From positions 1 to 46,665 of the forward strand of contig JAJEGY010000027.1 in assembly GCA_022819585.1 (NCBI GenBank): a DNA stretch of 46,665 bases. Direction: 5' to 3'. Below are positions 35,258-42,483 of the stretch, in pieces. The number at the start of each line of letters is the position of its first letter. Within the stretch, counting starts at the first letter, position 1. A program made the position numbers and the translations under genes. This stretch comes from Dehalococcoidia bacterium (lineage in GTDB: Bacteria; Chloroflexota; Dehalococcoidia; Lucifugimonadales; Lucifugimonadaceae). The notes under the pieces were generated by a model. That model was not told the DNA's origin, ran no database searches, and saw only the letters and a list, made by a program, of their open reading frames with translations.

Positions 35258-36589
35258 TTGACCAGCACATCGCTGCACCATAGCCGGCAACGTCGACGCG
35301 GACTCACCGTTCGAAAAGCCCCTGTACAGCGACGCCCCCGCATCGCTAACCCGCTCACTCGTCTCAAGTCGTTAATCAACCCAGACTACGCGCGGTTGTG
35401 GGGTATCGGCCTATCTCTCAACATCGTCTACTGGCTCGAAGCCGTCGCGCTCGGCGTGTACGTCTACGAACTCTCGGAATCGGCGTTCGTTGTTGGATTC
35501 ATCGGGTTCTTGAGGTTGGCGCCGCTGTTGCTGTTCGGCGCATTCATCGGCACCATCGCAGATCGCGCCAACAGGCGCGTCATGCTCGCTACGACCAACA
35601 TAACGCTAGCGATCGTCTACTTGACCCTGGGCGTTCTGGTTGTGACGGACCGAATCGAGTTGTGGCACGTCTCGGTAGGAGCGCTGATAGGCGGTGTGTT
35701 ATGGGCCACGGATTTCCCGGTTCGGCGCGCCATGATCGCCGAGAGTCTGCCGTCTGATCAACTGTCCGCGGCGTTCGGCGTCGATATGGCATCCGGCAAC
35801 TTTGCCCGCGTGTTCGGACCGTTGGCGAGTGGCGTGTTTATCCAATCCATCGGAATGCAAGGCGTATATTTCCTAGGCTCAGCATTGTTCGGAATGGCTT
35901 CGTTAATCGCCATGTCGATGCTCTTTATTGGTCGCGGTCCCAGCTCAACCGTCGCTCCAACTGGCAACCTTCCCGCTAAATCCTTCGATCTGCGGAGCGG
36001 ATTACGACACGTAAGGGCCGACACCATCCTATTTGTCACCATAATCGTGACCGTCGTGATGAACGTCTTCGCCTTTCCCTATCAACTCATGATCCCAGTT
36101 ATCGGCACCGACAAATTGCAGATCGATCCTGTGTTGATCGGTCTATTGTTTAGCGTCGAGGGTATGGGCGCCACGCTCGGCGCACTCGTGGTCGCCGCGA
36201 TGGCGCGACCCAGACACTTCACCCGCGTCTACATTTACTCTTCGGTCGGACTGTTACTCGCCCTGATGGCATTCGCCTTTGTTCCTTGGTACTGGATCGC
36301 GATCCCACTGCTATTCGTAGCCGGGTTCGCGATGTCGGGTTTCAGCACCATGCAATCGGTGATCGTTGTGATTTCAACGAGCCCGGCGTTCCGCGGCAGA
36401 GTCCTTGGCGTGCTCACGGTTGCAATTGGTTGCGGACCCATCGGCGCCCTCCTCGTGGGATTCTTGGGTACCCAATTCGGAGCCGATAGAGCCGTATTCA
36501 CCATCGCGGCAATCGGATTGGCGTTGATCGCTTCGACCGTTCTGTTGAGCCAGCGCTATACGAGCCGCATCCCCCGCCCGCGACGATAA
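35258..36589 (+). CDS. MFS transporter (copy 1)
   Basis: A 443-residue permease with about 12 membrane helices. It shows DYARLWGIGLSLNIVYW before helix 1, GAFIGTIADRANRRVML as the MFS signature loop between helices 2 and 3, and ATDFPVRRAMIAE. This layout is that of enterobactin-exporter/DHA3-type efflux carriers. It starts with TTG after GACGG; the 286 bases before it contain no other gene. It is a clear paralogue of the transporter at 37391, but uses mixed codons, while copy 2 is strongly C-ending. Confidence 0.88.
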   Translation: MTSTSLHHSRQRRRGLTVRKAPVQRRPRIANPLTRLKSLINPDYARLWGIGLSLNIVYWLEAVALGVYVYELSESAFVVGFIGFLRLAPLLLFGAFIGTIADRANRRVMLATTNITLAIVYLTLGVLVVTDRIELWHVSVGALIGGVLWATDFPVRRAMIAESLPSDQLSAAFGVDMASGNFARVFGPLASGVFIQSIGMQGVYFLGSALFGMASLIAMSMLFIGRGPSSTVAPTGNLPAKSFDLRSGLRHVRADTILFVTIIVTVVMNVFAFPYQLMIPVIGTDKLQIDPVLIGLLFSVEGMGATLGALVVAAMARPRHFTRVYIYSSVGLLLALMAFAFVPWYWIAIPLLFVAGFAMSGFSTMQSVIVVISTSPAFRGRVLGVLTVAIGCGPIGALLVGFLGTQFGADRAVFTIAAIGLALIASTVLLSQRYTSRIPRPRR

Positions 36590-36734
36590 ATCGCGTCAAT
36601 AAACTGTCGCAACCCCAGCGCCCAATGGACGTTCATCTCTGTTCAGTCGCGAATGGCCGTATGTTTTACGCAGACCAAAAACGATAGAGTTGCGATTAGT
36701 TGGTGACTGCCGACCTCTCGGCCAACGATCGACG

Positions 36735-37481
36735 ATGAGTAACCGCTGGCAAGAACCCGATCCCGACGACCAAGATCCTCGCGGGCCAAAAGACGAAATC
36801 GACCTCCGTTACCGCGCCTATGAAGTCGATGACGAACCTGACTACGACGAATCACCCCGACGCGTAACCGACGGCTGGTCCACCGAGACCAAATCCGAAA
36901 GCCCCTGGTGGCTCAAAGCAGGAATCGCCGCCGTCTCCATCCTCATCGTCCTAGGACTAGTTGCCGGTCTAGCAGGACCATTCCTCGGCAGATCAGGCTC
37001 CGACTCCGCGCCACGCATCGAATACATCCCTGCCCAAGTCATCGACGTCCTCGATGTCCGAACCATCACCGTAGAAATAGACGGCGAACCCGCCACCGTC
37101 CGATACATCGGCGTAGATCCCCTACCTATAGACAGCCCCTGGTACGACGTCGGCATCCTAGCCAACCAGCAGCTAGTCGCCAACACCGAAGTCCTCTTAG
37201 AAGCCGACGAGCGCGACACAGACGACTTCGGCCGACTCCTACGCTACGTCTACGCCAACCAAAACATGGTCAACGCCCTCCTAATCCTGAACGGCATCGC
37301 ACTATCCAGTGAACGACAAGACGGCCTCGATCGCCACCACCTCAACTTCCAACGCTGGAGCGAAGCCGCACAGTTGGAAAAACTAGGCCATTGGAGCGAC
37401 GCACCCCCGTCATTCCAGCCCTCCCAGTCCCGGTCAGTCCCGCGAACGCAGGAACCCATCAGAAACGAGGGCTTCAACTGA
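36735..37481 (+). CDS. Membrane-anchored staphylococcal-nuclease-like protein
   Basis: About 248 residues from ATG 36735. The N-terminus is acidic and soluble, then one membrane helix (about 61-82), then an SNase-like domain: QVIDVLDVRTITVEIDGEPATVRYIGVD is its first part and DDFGRLLRYVYAN its conserved core. Arg123 and Arg167/170 could match the nuclease arginines, but the usual TPE with the catalytic Glu is PLP here, so activity is doubtful. The last about 30 residues (after SDAPPSF) are encoded by a dispersed repeat and are probably not native. The gene overlaps the longest form of the next one. Confidence 0.7.
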   Translation: MSNRWQEPDPDDQDPRGPKDEIDLRYRAYEVDDEPDYDESPRRVTDGWSTETKSESPWWLKAGIAAVSILIVLGLVAGLAGPFLGRSGSDSAPRIEYIPAQVIDVLDVRTITVEIDGEPATVRYIGVDPLPIDSPWYDVGILANQQLVANTEVLLEADERDTDDFGRLLRYVYANQNMVNALLILNGIALSSERQDGLDRHHLNFQRWSEAAQLEKLGHWSDAPPSFQPSQSRSVPRTQEPIRNEGFN

Positions 37482-38809
37482 AAGTTCCGCAAACTGCTCG
37501 CAGAGCTGCGACGAGCGAGGCACAACCACCACGCGCAGCAACCAGACGACGTCGCAGGCGCGCAGGCTTCGAAAACCCCATCACCCGCTTCAAGATCGTC
37601 CTCAACCAAGACTACGCCCGACTCTGGGGCATCGGCATCTCCACCAACGTCATGCGATGGCTCGAGACCCTCGCTCTCGGCGTATTCGTCTACGACCTCA
37701 CCGAATCCGCGTTCCTAGTCGGCTTCATCGGATTCCTTCGCATGGCACCCATGCTCGTCCTCGGCGCATTCATCGGTGCCTTCGCCGACCGCGCAAACCG
37801 ACGCGCCATACTCGCACTCACCAACCTCACTCTCGCCGTCATCTATCTCACCCTCGGCTTCCTGATCCTCACCGACCGCATCGAGCTATGGCACGTCGCC
37901 ACCGGAGCATTCATCGCCGGCGTCGTATGGGCAACCGACTTCCCCGTTCGACGCGCCATGATCGCCGACACCGTACCTGTCGACCGCGTCTCCTCCGCAT
38001 TCGGCGTAGACATGGCATCATCCAACTTCTCACGCGTCATCGGTCCGATAATCGGTGGCGCATTCCTTCAAGAGATCGGAATGCAGGCCGTCTACTTCCT
38101 CGGCACCGGCCTCTTCATCGTCGCCTCAGGCCTCGCCTTCTCCATGCTCATCATCCGCAAAACGCCTACCACCGCCACGCGCACCCCCACTACGAGCAGC
38201 AACTACGACCTCCGCGCCGGCGTCAAACACATCATCGGCGACTCCGTCCTCCTCGTAACCATCATCATCACCATCACGATGAACCTCTTCGCATTCCCCT
38301 ACCAGCAGATGGTCCCCGTCCTAGGCGCTGAAAAACTCATGATCGAACCCGTATACATCGGCCTACTCTTCAGCGTAGAAGGTCTCGGAGCCACCCTCGG
38401 TGCCCTAACCATCGCCGCCGCCGCACAGCCCCGACACTTCACCCGCGTCTACACATACGCCTCCCTCGGATTCCTCGCCGTAATCGCCGCATTCGCCCTC
38501 AATCCCTACTACTGGCTCGCCCTCCTCCTCCTCTTCATCGGCGGCTTCGGCATGTCCGGCTTCGGCACCATGCAGTCCATCATCGTCGTCTCATCCACCC
38601 GACCCGAAATGCGAGGCCGAGTCCTAGGCGTCCTAGCCGTAGCTATCGGCTCAGGCCCCATCGGAGCCCTCCACGTAGGCTGGCTTGCAACCCAAATCGG
38701 CACCGACACCGCAGTTCTAGCCATCGCCATAACCGGAATCATCCTAACCGCCATCCCAGTCATAATCTTCCGCAAATACCTACGCTCCATCCCCCGCTAC
38801 CGGCGATGA
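37391..38809 (+). CDS. MFS transporter (copy 2)
   Basis: A permease of up to 472 residues. DYARLWGIGISTNVMRW, GAFIGAFADRANRRAIL and ATDFPVRRAMIADTVP match copy 1 at 35258 throughout, with 12 predicted helices. The start is uncertain: the TTG at 37391 lies in a dispersed repeat and overlaps the SNase gene by 91 bases; a start close to the SNase stop (37480) would fit better, but only CTG is available there. The C-terminus IFRKYLRSIPRYRR is duplicated as a scar at 39834-39880. It is an efflux or solute transporter of unknown substrate. Confidence 0.85.
   Translation: MERRTPVIPALPVPVSPANAGTHQKRGLQLKVPQTARRAATSEAQPPRAATRRRRRRAGFENPITRFKIVLNQDYARLWGIGISTNVMRWLETLALGVFVYDLTESAFLVGFIGFLRMAPMLVLGAFIGAFADRANRRAILALTNLTLAVIYLTLGFLILTDRIELWHVATGAFIAGVVWATDFPVRRAMIADTVPVDRVSSAFGVDMASSNFSRVIGPIIGGAFLQEIGMQAVYFLGTGLFIVASGLAFSMLIIRKTPTTATRTPTTSSNYDLRAGVKHIIGDSVLLVTIIITITMNLFAFPYQQMVPVLGAEKLMIEPVYIGLLFSVEGLGATLGALTIAAAAQPRHFTRVYTYASLGFLAVIAAFALNPYYWLALLLLFIGGFGMSGFGTMQSIIVVSSTRPEMRGRVLGVLAVAIGSGPIGALHVGWLATQIGTDTAVLAIAITGIILTAIPVIIFRKYLRSIPRYRR
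37408..37459. repeat. Dispersed GTCATTCC...GAACGCAGGAA repeat inside coding overlap
   Basis: CGTCATTCC at the left and CCCGCGAACGCAGGAACCCA at the right resemble the widespread REP/MITE-like element whose common form reads GTCATTCCCGCG...GCAGGAATCCA. It has landed across the end of the SNase-like gene and the start of the MFS gene, supplying residues to the former and possibly obscuring the start of the latter. Confidence 0.55.
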
Positions 38810-38817
38810 GACGACTA

Positions 38818-38878
38818 GCCCCTTTCGTGGAGCGAAGCAGAACGGAGGGGGCGCGAGTGCAGCGAGCGGGGGATGCCC
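38818..38878. repeat. Dispersed CCCCTTTCG...AGGGGGCGCG repeat
   Basis: GCCCCTTTCGTGGAGCGAAG followed by a GGAGGGGGCGCGAG block is related to the sequence at 46636-46665, where the same arms form a tighter hairpin. It lies just after the MFS stop. Confidence 0.5.
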
Positions 38879-38935
38879 GCCGAGACGGCAATCCCAAAAC
38901 CGTCAGCACGCAACCACGTGTGGCTAGGAGGTATC

Positions 38936-38973
38936 CCCTCTCCCGCTCAGCGGGAGAGGGTCAGGGTGAGGGT
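38936..38973. repeat. REP-like palindromic repeat, copy 2
   Basis: CCCTCTCCCGCTCAGCGGGA continuing AGAGGGTCAGGGTGAGGGT. The arms CCCTCTCCCGCT and AGCGGGAGAGGG pair perfectly, so this copy is a better hairpin than 22626-22663, from which it differs at 3 of 38 positions. Confidence 0.75.
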
Positions 38974-39083
38974 GACCGGGGCGGACAAACGGGAGGGGTA
39001 CGGTAAACAACCACCAACTCAAACATCATCACCATCATTCCAAATCAGGGCAATCACAGTTCACAACCCTCGCGACACACTAA

Positions 39084-39120
39084 TATGGCTTGACCATAAA
39101 CAACTATATGGCTAGTATGG
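39084..39120 (+). promoter_or_regulatory. TATGG half-site array, probable VapB operator
   Basis: Four TATGG-type half-sites lie just before the antitoxin start: TATGG at 39084, CCATA (inverted) at 39094, TATGG at 39107 and TATGG at 39116. Spacing of about one helical turn fits cooperative binding by ribbon-helix-helix dimers, as in autoregulated vapBC operons. Confidence 0.5.
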
Positions 39121-39126
39121 GTATCT

Positions 39127-39375
39127 ATGAAGACCACGATTGAAATTCAAGACGAACTGTTGGCCAGAGCAAAGCGACACGCCAAGCAGACCGGGCGACC
39201 GCTCAGAGCAGTAGTCGAAGAAGGGCTTCGCCAAGTCCTAGCATCACCTACCAACCGAGAGCGCTACGTGCTTCCAGATCTCAGTGTAGGCGAACCAAGT
39301 GCACCCGATCCATTGGAGACCTACTCCTGGCAAGACCTGCGCGACGAGATCTACGGCAAGCCGACCATCCAATGA
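39127..39375 (+). CDS. vapB: VapB-like antitoxin, ribbon-helix-helix
   Basis: An 82-residue antitoxin. MKTTIEIQDELLARAKRHAK and PLRAVVEEGLRQVL form the ribbon-helix-helix; the acidic, Pro-rich C-terminus (PDLSVGEPSAPDPLE, YSWQDLRDEIYGK) would wrap VapC. It is unrelated in subfamily to the antitoxins near 29.3-30.0 kb. It overlaps the toxin by 4 bases and lies inside the segment bounded by the MFS stop and the displaced MFS 3' end. Confidence 0.9.
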   Translation: MKTTIEIQDELLARAKRHAKQTGRPLRAVVEEGLRQVLASPTNRERYVLPDLSVGEPSAPDPLETYSWQDLRDEIYGKPTIQ

Positions 39376-39836
39376 TCGCCATCGACACCAATCTGCTCGT
39401 ATATGCCCATCGCCGCGAGTCGCGCTATCACGCTGCCGCGGCCTCGATCCTACGTGAATTAGCGGAAGGCAACGACGCCTGGGCTATCCCCTGGCCTTGT
39501 TGCTACGAGTTCCTAAGCGTCGTGACCAATCGTCGTATTTGGAAGGAAAACGTCACCAGCCCCGAACAATCATGGCGTCAGCTCGCCGCTTGGACCTCTT
39601 CCCCCTCAGTGCGGTTGATCGGCGAAACCGAGGACTTTACCAAGATACTGGAGAGATTCGTACTACGTCCCAGAGTCATCGGCGGAGTAGTGCACGACGC
39701 CCGAATCGCCGCAATCTGCATCGCACACGGCGTCGAAGCCCTCCTCACCCGCCACCGAGACTTCTCACTATTCCCAGAACTCCGAACCCGCGACCCAATA
39801 CCCAACACACATCACCGGCAACCGCCCCAATCCTAA
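39372..39836 (+). CDS. vapC: VapC-like PIN-domain ribonuclease toxin
   Basis: A 154-residue PIN domain with MIAIDTNLLVYAHRRES (Asp5), WPCCYEFLSVVTN with the conserved Glu, VHDARIAAICIAHGVEALLTRHRDF with the later Asp residues. It belongs to the VapC subfamily of RNA-cleaving toxins. Start overlaps vapB (ATGATC). The final stop TAA (39834-39836) is made of the first three bases of the displaced MFS fragment, so its C-terminus may have been set by the insertion junction. Confidence 0.92.
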   Translation: MIAIDTNLLVYAHRRESRYHAAAASILRELAEGNDAWAIPWPCCYEFLSVVTNRRIWKENVTSPEQSWRQLAAWTSSPSVRLIGETEDFTKILERFVLRPRVIGGVVHDARIAAICIAHGVEALLTRHRDFSLFPELRTRDPIPNTHHRQPPQS

Positions 39837-39880
39837 TCTTCCGCAAATACCTCCGATCCATCCCCCGCTACCGGCGATGA
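39834..39880 (+). pseudogene. Displaced 3' end of the MFS copy 2 gene
   Basis: These 47 bases match the last 47 bases of the intact transporter gene (38763-38809) at 45 positions; both changes are synonymous (CTA/CTC Leu, CGC/CGA Arg). They read IFRKYLRSIPRYRR followed by TGA in an open frame. Weak similarity extends a few codons upstream (TAPIL versus TAIPVI). A coding gene for a putative metallopeptidase starts 19 bases later and was probably the original neighbour of the transporter. Confidence 0.88.
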
Positions 39881-39899
39881 GTTGACTGAGGAATCCCTT

Positions 39900-40517
39900 A
39901 TGACAATCCCCCTCTCCCCCTTCACCACATCCCGAAACCCCGACGACACCTACTCCCTGACCCTCGCCCAACTCACCAGCGTCTTCCTAAACGAAATCGA
40001 AACCCTCCTAGGCCCCCGAGACCCCAACTACACCTACGTCGGTATCGAATTCGACTCAACCCCCAACGCTAGCCCAAGAATCTGGTTCCCTCACGTAGGC
40101 CACCCAGACCGCGACGAATCCAAACCCTACAACCACATCATCATCCGCCTAACCGAAACCGCCCAATCCAACGCCAACCTAGCCATCTGGCAACTAGCCC
40201 ACGAATGTGTCCATCTAATCGACCCTTGGAATATCCAAGCCGAAGGACGCCAATCCAACTACCTCGAAGAAGGCATCGCCACCTGGTACCAAAACACCAT
40301 CATCCAAGACATCCCCAACAACCTGCCCCAATACGTCGAAGCCAAATCCCTAGTCGAACCCCACATGCCCCAACTAGCCCAAACCATCAAACACCTCCGG
40401 ACACAACACAACCTCCGCATCGGTGCCATAGACGACCCTGACATTCTGTTGAAACACTACCCCGATATGAACCCGAAAGACGCAGAAAACCTTTGCAGTC
40501 GCTTCCCTATAACTTAG
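39900..40517 (+). CDS. Putative zinc metallopeptidase-like protein
   Basis: A 205-residue protein with HECVH (in QLAHECVHLIDPWN), an HExxH zinc motif, followed about 25 residues later by NYLEEGIATWYQ, where the Glu could be the third zinc ligand as in gluzincins. No signal peptide is seen, so it may be cytoplasmic. No known family was fixed; the motif pair supports a peptidase or a peptidase-like role. ATG 39900 is preferred because GAGGA lies 8 bases upstream; a TTG at 39882 is the alternative. It follows the MFS scar directly. Confidence 0.7.
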   Translation: MTIPLSPFTTSRNPDDTYSLTLAQLTSVFLNEIETLLGPRDPNYTYVGIEFDSTPNASPRIWFPHVGHPDRDESKPYNHIIIRLTETAQSNANLAIWQLAHECVHLIDPWNIQAEGRQSNYLEEGIATWYQNTIIQDIPNNLPQYVEAKSLVEPHMPQLAQTIKHLRTQHNLRIGAIDDPDILLKHYPDMNPKDAENLCSRFPIT

Positions 40518-40553
40518 GTCGTGGTAATACCTCATCCGCCCTAGGCATCGCTA

Positions 40554-41096
40554 TTAAGGGTTCTTCGCCACCGCCATCTCGTCTTCATTAACCGGGCAAG
40601 TGTGGGCACGCTGCCACGAATAAAGAGAATCTCGCCGCCAGCAACCACAACGAGGACAGATCCAGAATTTGCCCTGCTCGGTTTCGACCATTTTGTGACG
40701 CCCTAATTCGTGGGTGCAAAGCCGCGGCCTGGTCTCACCCGGTTGCCACTCCATCTTCTCACTTGCTTGCCACACTCCCTCGATAAAGGCACTTTGAGAT
40801 ATGTCTAAAGTCTGCCATGCACCGCATTCACCACAGAAACGGTGGTTGTGCTCCGGTCGGTTCACAGCATACACATCGTGACGGCACTTCTTTAACACCT
40901 TTTCCAAGACAAATAAATAGCCCCTCCACAAACCCCAACCTATTCCACCGATCAAAAGAAACGGCGAAAGCAACAATCCCACCCCGATCATGCTATCGCT
41001 ATCCCAAGAAGTCGAGCTCCCTGAGAATCCGCATCCGGAACCGTGGCGTTTATGCCTGCGCCTTATTCGTCTTAATTTCTTCTTCAGCATCGTCAA
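40554..41096 (-). CDS. Membrane protein with zinc-ribbon Cys pairs
   Basis: A 180-residue protein. A very basic N-terminus (LKKKLRRIRRRHKRH) and a Gly/Ser stretch lead to one membrane helix (about 36-57). The C-terminal part has CGECGAW and CPRCGCW pairs plus several His and Cys (HNHRFC, RLCTHELGRHK), suggesting two zinc ribbons. No family was recognised. It is on the opposite strand from all its neighbours. It may sense or bind metals or nucleic acid at the membrane, but this is only inferred from motifs. Confidence 0.62.
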   Translation of the reverse strand: MTMLKKKLRRIRRRHKRHGSGCGFSGSSTSWDSDSMIGVGLLLSPFLLIGGIGWGLWRGYLFVLEKVLKKCRHDVYAVNRPEHNHRFCGECGAWQTLDISQSAFIEGVWQASEKMEWQPGETRPRLCTHELGRHKMVETEQGKFWICPRCGCWRRDSLYSWQRAHTCPVNEDEMAVAKNP

Positions 41097-41265
41097 TCGG
41101 CAAAACCCAAAGATAATCTGCTTCCGTCAGCGCATTGTAAGCCAAGCATCACTTCAAATTGAGATTGAACGTTTAGCCGAAAGATCAATCCCTCGACTTC
41201 TAAAATTGAATCCCACGCGCCAAAAAGCGCTTACGGAAACCACCACCCGAAAGGCCCACACCCCC

Positions 41266-41658
41266 ATGCACAACTACGAAGACCTCCTAGCAAAATCCAA
41301 AGAATGGCGCGACTGGTACTACGACGGTGCACCCGCCCCCAACCCCATCACCGAAGGCGTAACCGACGACGCATTCGACCTCATCAACGCAACCCTCTTC
41401 GGCCACATCTACCAGCGTGAAACCCTCCCCACCAACATCCGAAGCATCTGCACCGTCGCCGCCCTCATCGTCCTTGACAAACCCAACCAGCTCCCCGGCC
41501 ACATCACCGGCGCCCTCAACTACGGCTGGACCAAAGAGCAGATCGTCGAACTCATCACTCAGATGCTCTTCTACGGCGGATTCCCCGCAGCCGTCAACGC
41601 CCTGAACGCCGCCGAACAAGCATTCAAAGACTACGACGAACGCCACGCCAACGACTGA
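41266..41658 (+). CDS. Carboxymuconolactone decarboxylase (CMD) family protein
   Basis: A 130-residue all-helical protein of the CMD/AhpD-like superfamily starting MHNYEDLLAKSKEWRDWYYDG. SICTVAALIVLDKPNQLPGHITGAL and TKEQIVELITQMLFYGGFPAAVNAL are the family core. A longer open frame reaches back to 40990, but the extra residues have no family similarity and cross a non-coding 169-base stretch. Members decarboxylate aromatic-degradation lactones or reduce peroxides; with a single Cys and no CxxC motif, a peroxidase role is unlikely. Confidence 0.85.
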   Translation: MHNYEDLLAKSKEWRDWYYDGAPAPNPITEGVTDDAFDLINATLFGHIYQRETLPTNIRSICTVAALIVLDKPNQLPGHITGALNYGWTKEQIVELITQMLFYGGFPAAVNALNAAEQAFKDYDERHAND

Positions 41659-41785
41659 ACCAAAACCAGACCACCGCTTCACTCCCACGAGTTCGCCACC
41701 GAGGTCACGTTAAAACCAAAGATGTGGCAAAATTGGATGTATCAACAACACAAAACGAACATCCAGTTTGCTGAGGACCTATCGA

Positions 41786-42076
41786 ATGCCAACTCAACAA
41801 GGACTGCCAGTCGAAGAGGAAAAACGCCTCGTCGAACGTGCTAAACGCTTCTACGAAGACGAACTCATCGACCAACTCATCGACGACCACAAGGGCAACA
41901 TCGTCGTCATCGACGGTTATACGTTGCAGTACGCAGTTGGGATGAACGAAAGCGGAGCACGAGAAGAACTACTCAAACACACCCCCAAACCAGTCACATA
42001 CACCGCCCGGGTGGGATCCGATTACCTCTACTACGTTCCCTTGCCATCCACTGTGCTCTACGGTGATGACGAATGA
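41786..42076 (+). CDS. Small protein paired with a clan AA protease
   Basis: A 96-residue protein from ATG 41786, which has GAGGACC upstream. It is rich in charge (EEEKRLVERAKRFYEDELIDQLID) and continues KGNIVVIDGYTLQYAVGMNE and PVTYTARVGSDYLYYVPL. This looks like a small uncharacterised family that is regularly found next to retropepsin-like genes. It overlaps the next gene by 4 bases, so the two proteins are translationally coupled. A substrate, inhibitor or regulator role toward the protease is inferred. Confidence 0.6.
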   Translation: MPTQQGLPVEEEKRLVERAKRFYEDELIDQLIDDHKGNIVVIDGYTLQYAVGMNESGAREELLKHTPKPVTYTARVGSDYLYYVPLPSTVLYGDDE

Positions 42077-42447
42077 TCCGTGGCAAAGTAGACGACGATT
42101 TGCAACCGATGATCAGTATTCAGTTACTCGATCACACGGGGCAATACAAGGATTTCGACGTGAAGTTGGACACGGGATTCAACGGTGAGTTAGGGCTTCC
42201 TGCTTCAGTTTTGAACATCATCGAAAAGACGCATTTCGAAACTCGAGCTGTGCGCTTCGCCAACGATCGATCCGAGATCGTTAACGCGTATTACGTCGAT
42301 GCATTGATCGATGGCGAAACACGACGTATGATCGCTATGGATTTCGGCTCGGGGAGCCGACTCCTTGGCATGGATGCCCTACCGTCATGGACCGGATGCG
42401 TCGAATTCAAAATCAACGGCGATGTCACCATCCAGAAACCAAATTAA
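42073..42447 (+). CDS. Clan AA (retropepsin-like) aspartic protease
   Basis: A 124-residue single-lobe aspartic protease. VKLDTGFNGELGLPASVLN carries the DTG-type catalytic motif followed by the flap-side GxLGLP pattern; GSRLLGMDALPSW is the second hydrophobic-hydrophobic-Gly motif. It would act as a dimer in the cytoplasm. The start overlaps the preceding small gene by 4 bases. Such two-gene units are widespread in bacteria and uncharacterised. Confidence 0.78.
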   Translation: MIRGKVDDDLQPMISIQLLDHTGQYKDFDVKLDTGFNGELGLPASVLNIIEKTHFETRAVRFANDRSEIVNAYYVDALIDGETRRMIAMDFGSGSRLLGMDALPSWTGCVEFKINGDVTIQKPN

Positions 42448-42483
42448 AGAATCTCAATCACCACGAGGCACCACACCAACCCT

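Larger units (their letters stand above)
38810..39126 (+). other. 317-base non-coding head of the VapBC cargo, with two repeat types
   Basis: There is no gene here. It begins directly after the MFS stop, holds a C/G-rich dispersed repeat (38818-38878), a REP-like hairpin (38936-38973) and, in its last 45 bases, the VapB operator. Two different repeat families packed at the cargo entry suggest this position has accepted DNA more than once. Confidence 0.6.

Noticed and set aside
40990-41265. Long in-frame 5' extension of the CMD gene
   Set aside because: The extra residues show no family similarity and overlap the opposite-strand zinc-ribbon gene; MHNYEDLLAKSK at 41266 is the natural start.
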